Below, in pieces: positions 60,885 through 64,000 of a stretch of DNA of 64,000 nt. The position numbers and the translations under genes are program-made. Location of the stretch: positions 248,001 through 312,000 of the forward strand of contig NZ_JAFBDA010000001.1 of the NCBI RefSeq assembly GCF_016907995.1. The letters are read 5' to 3'. Each line of letters opens with the position of its first letter. Within the stretch, counting starts at the first letter, position 1. The notes under the pieces are model-generated. The model did no database searches. It was given only the letters and a program-made list of their open reading frames with translations, and was not told the DNA's origin. The stretch comes from Clostridium sardiniense. Its GTDB lineage: Bacteria > Bacillota > Clostridia > Clostridiales > Clostridiaceae.

Positions 60885-62021
60885 ATGAGAAAAGCATTTA
60901 TTTGCCCAACTAAATATGTTCAAGGAGAAGATGAGTTATTAAATCTTGGGTACTTCGTGAAAACGTTTGGAGAATCAGCACTTTTAATTGCCCATAAAGA
61001 TGATATAGAACGTGTAAGAACTAAATTAGATAAAACAGCAGAAAAATTTGGAGTTAAGTTTATAGAAAGTAACTTTAAAGGAGAATGCTCTAGAACTGAA
61101 GTAGCGAGATTACAACAATTAGCAAAAGAAAATTCTTGTGCTTGTACAATAGGTCTTGGTGGTGGAAAAGCCATAGATACTGCAAAGTGTGTTGCAGAGG
61201 GAGATGCATTAATAATAGTTCCAACTATAGCAGCTACAGATGCTCCTACTAGTCACTCAGCAGTATTATATACAGAAGATGGAGCATTTGATGATTATGC
61301 TTATTTCAAACAAAGTCCAAGTGTAGTACTTGTAGATACTACAGTAATTGCAAATGCACCAACAAGATTTTTAGTTTCAGGTATGGGAGATGCTTTATCA
61401 ACATATTTTGAAGCAAGAGCTACATCAGAATCTTATTCAAATGTAAATGCAGGATTACCTTGTGGAGTTAGAGAAGGAGACTGTGGACGTGCGAGAGGAA
61501 CTAATGCAGCATTAGCACTTGCAAAACTATGTTATGAAACATTACTTAATGATGGTAAGAAAGCAAAGGAAGCTTGTGATTGTAATTTAGTAACTAAAGC
61601 ATTAGAAAATATAATTGAGACTAATATACTTTTATCAGGTTTAGGATTTGAAAGTGGTGGATTAGCAGCAGCACATGCTATTCATGATGGACTAACTATA
61701 TTAGAAGGAACACATAAATATTTCCATGGTGAAAAGGTTGCTTTTGGAACTATTGCACAATTAGTTCTTGAAAATGCGCCAACTGAAGAAATAAATCAAG
61801 TATTAGATTTTTGTTTAGAAGTAGGATTACCAGTATGTCTTTCAGATATAGGTGTTGATGAAATTTCAAATGAAGAGTTAATGGAAGTAGCTAGAAAGTC
61901 TTGTATTCAAGAGGAATCAGTTCATTCAATGCCATTTGATATAGTAGTAGAAGAAGTAGCGGCAGCAATAGTAGTAGCTGATAAGATTGGTAAAGAATAT
62001 AAAATTAATAGAGGTAGATAA
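60885..62021 (+). CDS. gldA: Glycerol dehydrogenase
   Basis: 378 residues from the ATG at 60885 after AAAGGAGG. An iron-type alcohol dehydrogenase fold that uses NAD and zinc to interconvert glycerol and dihydroxyacetone. Seen: nucleotide loop GLGGGKAIDTAK, IAATDAPTSHSAVL, and zinc-binding positions DALSTYFEARA, AAHAIHDGL and KYFHGEKVAFG. The next gene, dihydroxyacetone kinase, starts 3 bases after the stop. Together they give the oxidative glycerol pathway. Confidence 0.96.
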   Translation: MRKAFICPTKYVQGEDELLNLGYFVKTFGESALLIAHKDDIERVRTKLDKTAEKFGVKFIESNFKGECSRTEVARLQQLAKENSCACTIGLGGGKAIDTAKCVAEGDALIIVPTIAATDAPTSHSAVLYTEDGAFDDYAYFKQSPSVVLVDTTVIANAPTRFLVSGMGDALSTYFEARATSESYSNVNAGLPCGVREGDCGRARGTNAALALAKLCYETLLNDGKKAKEACDCNLVTKALENIIETNILLSGLGFESGGLAAAHAIHDGLTILEGTHKYFHGEKVAFGTIAQLVLENAPTEEINQVLDFCLEVGLPVCLSDIGVDEISNEELMEVARKSCIQEESVHSMPFDIVVEEVAAAIVVADKIGKEYKINRGR

Positions 62022-62024
62022 AAC

Positions 62025-63785
62025 ATGAAAAAGATAATAAATACACCAGAAAATGTAGTAAGAGAATTATGTAATGGAATGGTTATGGCTCATCCTGAGT
62101 TAGAATTCATAAGCAAATATAAAATAGTTAAAAAGAGAGAAATTAATAAAGATAAAGTAACGCTTATAAGTGGTGGTGGAAGTGGACACGAACCAGCACA
62201 TGCAGGATTTGTTGGAGAAGGTATGTTAGATGTTGCTGTTTGTGGAGATGTATTTGCATCACCATCACAAATTCAAATCTATCAAGGAATAAAAGAATCT
62301 GCTAGTAATAAAGGAACTTTACTTATAATCAAAAACTATAGTGGAGATATGATGAATTTTAAGAATGCAGCATATCTAGCAAGTGAAGATGGAATAAATG
62401 TAGATTATATAAAAGTAGAAGATGATATTGCAGTTGAAGACAGTCTTTATACGGTAGGTCGTAGAGGTGTTGCAGGAACTGTATTAGTACATAAAATAGT
62501 TGGTGCAGCAGCAGAACTTGGAGAGAGTCTGCAAAATGTAAAAGAGATTGGACAAAAGGCAGCTGATAATGTACGTAGCATAGGTTTTGCATTTACTTCA
62601 TGCACAGTTCCAGCTAAGGGAACACCAACATTTGAAATTGGTGATGACGAAATGGAATATGGTGTAGGAATCCATGGTGAGCCAGGAATTCGTCGCGAAA
62701 AAGTTATATCAGCAGATCAATTAGCTGAAAGAATGGTAAATCAAGTTTTAAATGATTTAGGAATAAGTGAAGGTAGTAATGATGAGATTGCTCTTTTAGT
62801 AAATGGATTTGGAGCAACACCAACACAAGAATTATATTTACTTAATAACTCAGTTACTAGAGAACTTGCAAAGAAAAATATTAAGATATATAAGACTTTT
62901 GTAGGTAACTATATGACAAGTATAGATATGGCTGGAGCGTCTATATCTATAATGAAATTAGATAATCAATTAAAGGAATTACTAACTAAGCCTTGTGATA
63001 CTCCAGCATTTAAAGTATCTAAGCATATAGAATCAAGAGAATATACAGATGTAGAGATTGAAGATTTAAATGATGAAGAAGTATCATTTAAAGTAGAAAC
63101 AGATGAAGCACACTCTGTTATAAGAGACAATAAGATTACATTAAATAACATGATATATATTGTAGATAAAATGAGTGAATGTATTATATCTAATGAAGTT
63201 CCATTCTGTGAATTAGATGCCCATGCTGGAGATGGAGATTTTGGTATGAGTGTTGCTAAAGGATTTAGACAATTGAAGAGAGAGTGGAAAGATATTATAA
63301 GTAATGAAGACATGAGTATAGGATCATTCTTAGATGCATGCTCTATGATCATAATGGAGAACTGTGGAGGAGCATCAGGCCCAATTTGGGGATCTGCTTT
63401 TAGAGCTGCTGGTAAAAACGTTGGAGATTTATCAGAGTTATCAGTTAAGGATTTTGCTAGTATGCTACAAAGTACGGTAAAAGGTATCCAAGACACAGGA
63501 AAGAGATCTTTCGGAAGAGGAGCAGTAGTAGGAGATAAGACTTTAATAGATGCACTTGCACCTTGCGCAGATTCTTGGTCAGAAAGTGCTGATAAAGAAC
63601 AAAGCGTTCTAGAAGCCTTTGAAAATGCTGCTAAAGCTGCAGTTGAAGGGGCTAAAAATACAGAAGAAATAGTAGCTCGTATGGGAAGAGCAGGAACTGT
63701 AGGAGAAAGAAGTATTGGATATCCAGATGCTGGTGCCTATGCTTTAGGTGTTATATTTACTGAGATTTCAAAAGAATTAAAATAA
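62025..63785 (+). CDS. dhaK: ATP-dependent dihydroxyacetone kinase (DhaK-DhaL fusion)
   Basis: 586 residues. The DhaK domain (1-330) has SGGGSGHEPAHAGFVGEGM and the substrate-binding His in VGIHGEPGIRR; the DhaL domain (about 370-586) has the metal-binding LDAHAGDGDFGMS and GGASGPIWGSAFRAAG. The single-chain fusion is the ATP type, not the PTS type. It phosphorylates dihydroxyacetone made by gldA, delivering the product to glycolysis. Followed by a strong terminator. Confidence 0.95.
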   Translation: MKKIINTPENVVRELCNGMVMAHPELEFISKYKIVKKREINKDKVTLISGGGSGHEPAHAGFVGEGMLDVAVCGDVFASPSQIQIYQGIKESASNKGTLLIIKNYSGDMMNFKNAAYLASEDGINVDYIKVEDDIAVEDSLYTVGRRGVAGTVLVHKIVGAAAELGESLQNVKEIGQKAADNVRSIGFAFTSCTVPAKGTPTFEIGDDEMEYGVGIHGEPGIRREKVISADQLAERMVNQVLNDLGISEGSNDEIALLVNGFGATPTQELYLLNNSVTRELAKKNIKIYKTFVGNYMTSIDMAGASISIMKLDNQLKELLTKPCDTPAFKVSKHIESREYTDVEIEDLNDEEVSFKVETDEAHSVIRDNKITLNNMIYIVDKMSECIISNEVPFCELDAHAGDGDFGMSVAKGFRQLKREWKDIISNEDMSIGSFLDACSMIIMENCGGASGPIWGSAFRAAGKNVGDLSELSVKDFASMLQSTVKGIQDTGKRSFGRGAVVGDKTLIDALAPCADSWSESADKEQSVLEAFENAAKAAVEGAKNTEEIVARMGRAGTVGERSIGYPDAGAYALGVIFTEISKELK

Positions 63786-63825
63786 AAATAGAAATTCACT
63801 TCAATATTAATATAATAGGTTTTAA

Positions 63826-63860
63826 AAAGGTCAGCAAATTTATTGCTGACCTTTCTTTAT
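63826..63860 (+). terminator. Terminator of the gldA-dhaK operon
   Basis: AAAGGTCAGCAA and TTGCTGACCTTT form a perfect 12-bp stem around ATTTA, followed by CTTTATAT. Confidence 0.9.
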
Positions 63861-63909
63861 ATAATATTAAATAGTGATTTAATCACTTTTGTCTTCTAAA
63901 TTAATTATT

Positions 63910-64000
63910 TTATAGCTTTTTTTTATTACCTTCCACAAAACAATTCATATCGTAAATTTCATCTTCCTTAGGGTCTCTGTTAAATTTCTTTTTAAATTCA
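63910..64000 (-). CDS. C-terminal end of a gene entering from the right
   Basis: Read leftward from the edge: EFKKKFNRDPKEDEIYDMNC then FVEGNKKKL and stop. Charged and protein-like, about 29 residues visible. The product cannot be named from this part. Confidence 0.5.
   Translation of the reverse strand, partial: EFKKKFNRDPKEDEIYDMNCFVEGNKKKL

Noticed and set aside
62359-62592. Leu/His/Gln-rich leftward frame inside dhaK
   Set aside because: Shadow frame of a conserved kinase gene; low complexity.
1-64000. Search by eye for rRNA, tRNA and T-box leaders
   Set aside because: No clear tRNA cloverleaf with TTCRA loop, no rRNA-like GC-richer stretch and no T-box TGGNACCGCG motif were seen.

Overview
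The window is AT-rich Firmicute DNA with TTG/GTG starts, strong GGAGG ribosome sites and many intrinsic terminators, all typical of Clostridium. The best organism clue is the operon at 41980-44909. It encodes an MFS carrier, a 7-beta- and a 7-alpha-hydroxysteroid dehydrogenase, and both dehydrogenases match, from memory, the enzymes of Clostridium sardiniense (C. absonum). The window is therefore probably chromosomal DNA of that species or a close relative. No rRNA, tRNA or CRISPR array was seen.

Layout. 0-2 kb: polyamine genes speE-speB. 1.8-3.4 kb: a leftward operon (solo B3/B4 tRNA-editing-like protein, radical SAM protein) behind a ykkC-type riboswitch with its own terminator. 3.7-13 kb: small lipoproteins, a tandem UspA pair with a 23-bp repeat array, NUDIX-membrane-YqeK genes and many small membrane proteins. 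13.1-15.9 kb: a phage-type replication module (initiator, repeat-rich spacer, DnaB-like helicase), then the DUF1659/DUF2922 pair.

17-29 kb is a class II bacteriocin island. Five double-glycine leader peptides lie on the minus strand and a sixth, possibly frameshifted, lies downstream of the exporter. The island also has a C39-peptidase ABC exporter with an HlyD-type partner, a decayed copy of the exporter's peptidase domain, an HExxH membrane protein, two CPBP-family membrane proteins, an enterocin-A-type immunity protein and many tiny membrane proteins. Shared upstream elements and a direct repeat on both sides suggest a co-regulated locus that grew by duplication.

29.5-39.6 kb is a patchwork of defence and resistance genes: two VanZ-like proteins, a YtrA-type regulator with an ABC transporter, a ferredoxin-nitroreductase with an ArsR regulator, a MarR regulator with a multidrug ABC exporter, an Arr rifampin ADP-ribosyltransferase and an Imm-5-like protein. 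Gene remnants and an IS3 fragment lie among them.

39.6-44.9 kb: a two-component system divergent from the bile-acid operon. Together the two dehydrogenases can epimerise the 7-hydroxyl of bile acids through the 7-keto intermediate, and the carrier probably moves bile acids. 45-50 kb: a class-C-type serine hydrolase, an IS630 fragment and a large secreted clan GH-A glycosidase with a domain inserted into its barrel. 50-57 kb: a leftward sugar/glycerophosphate-type ABC system (ATPase, two permeases, metallo-beta-lactamase-fold hydrolase, binding protein broken by an in-frame stop) and a 5'-nucleotidase-family enzyme. 57.4-58.6 kb: a Kelch lipoprotein of the sialic-acid mutarotase type behind a cre-like site. 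58.9-63.8 kb: a thioredoxin-like protein and a glycerol locus (PocR/AraC regulator divergent from gldA-dhaK).
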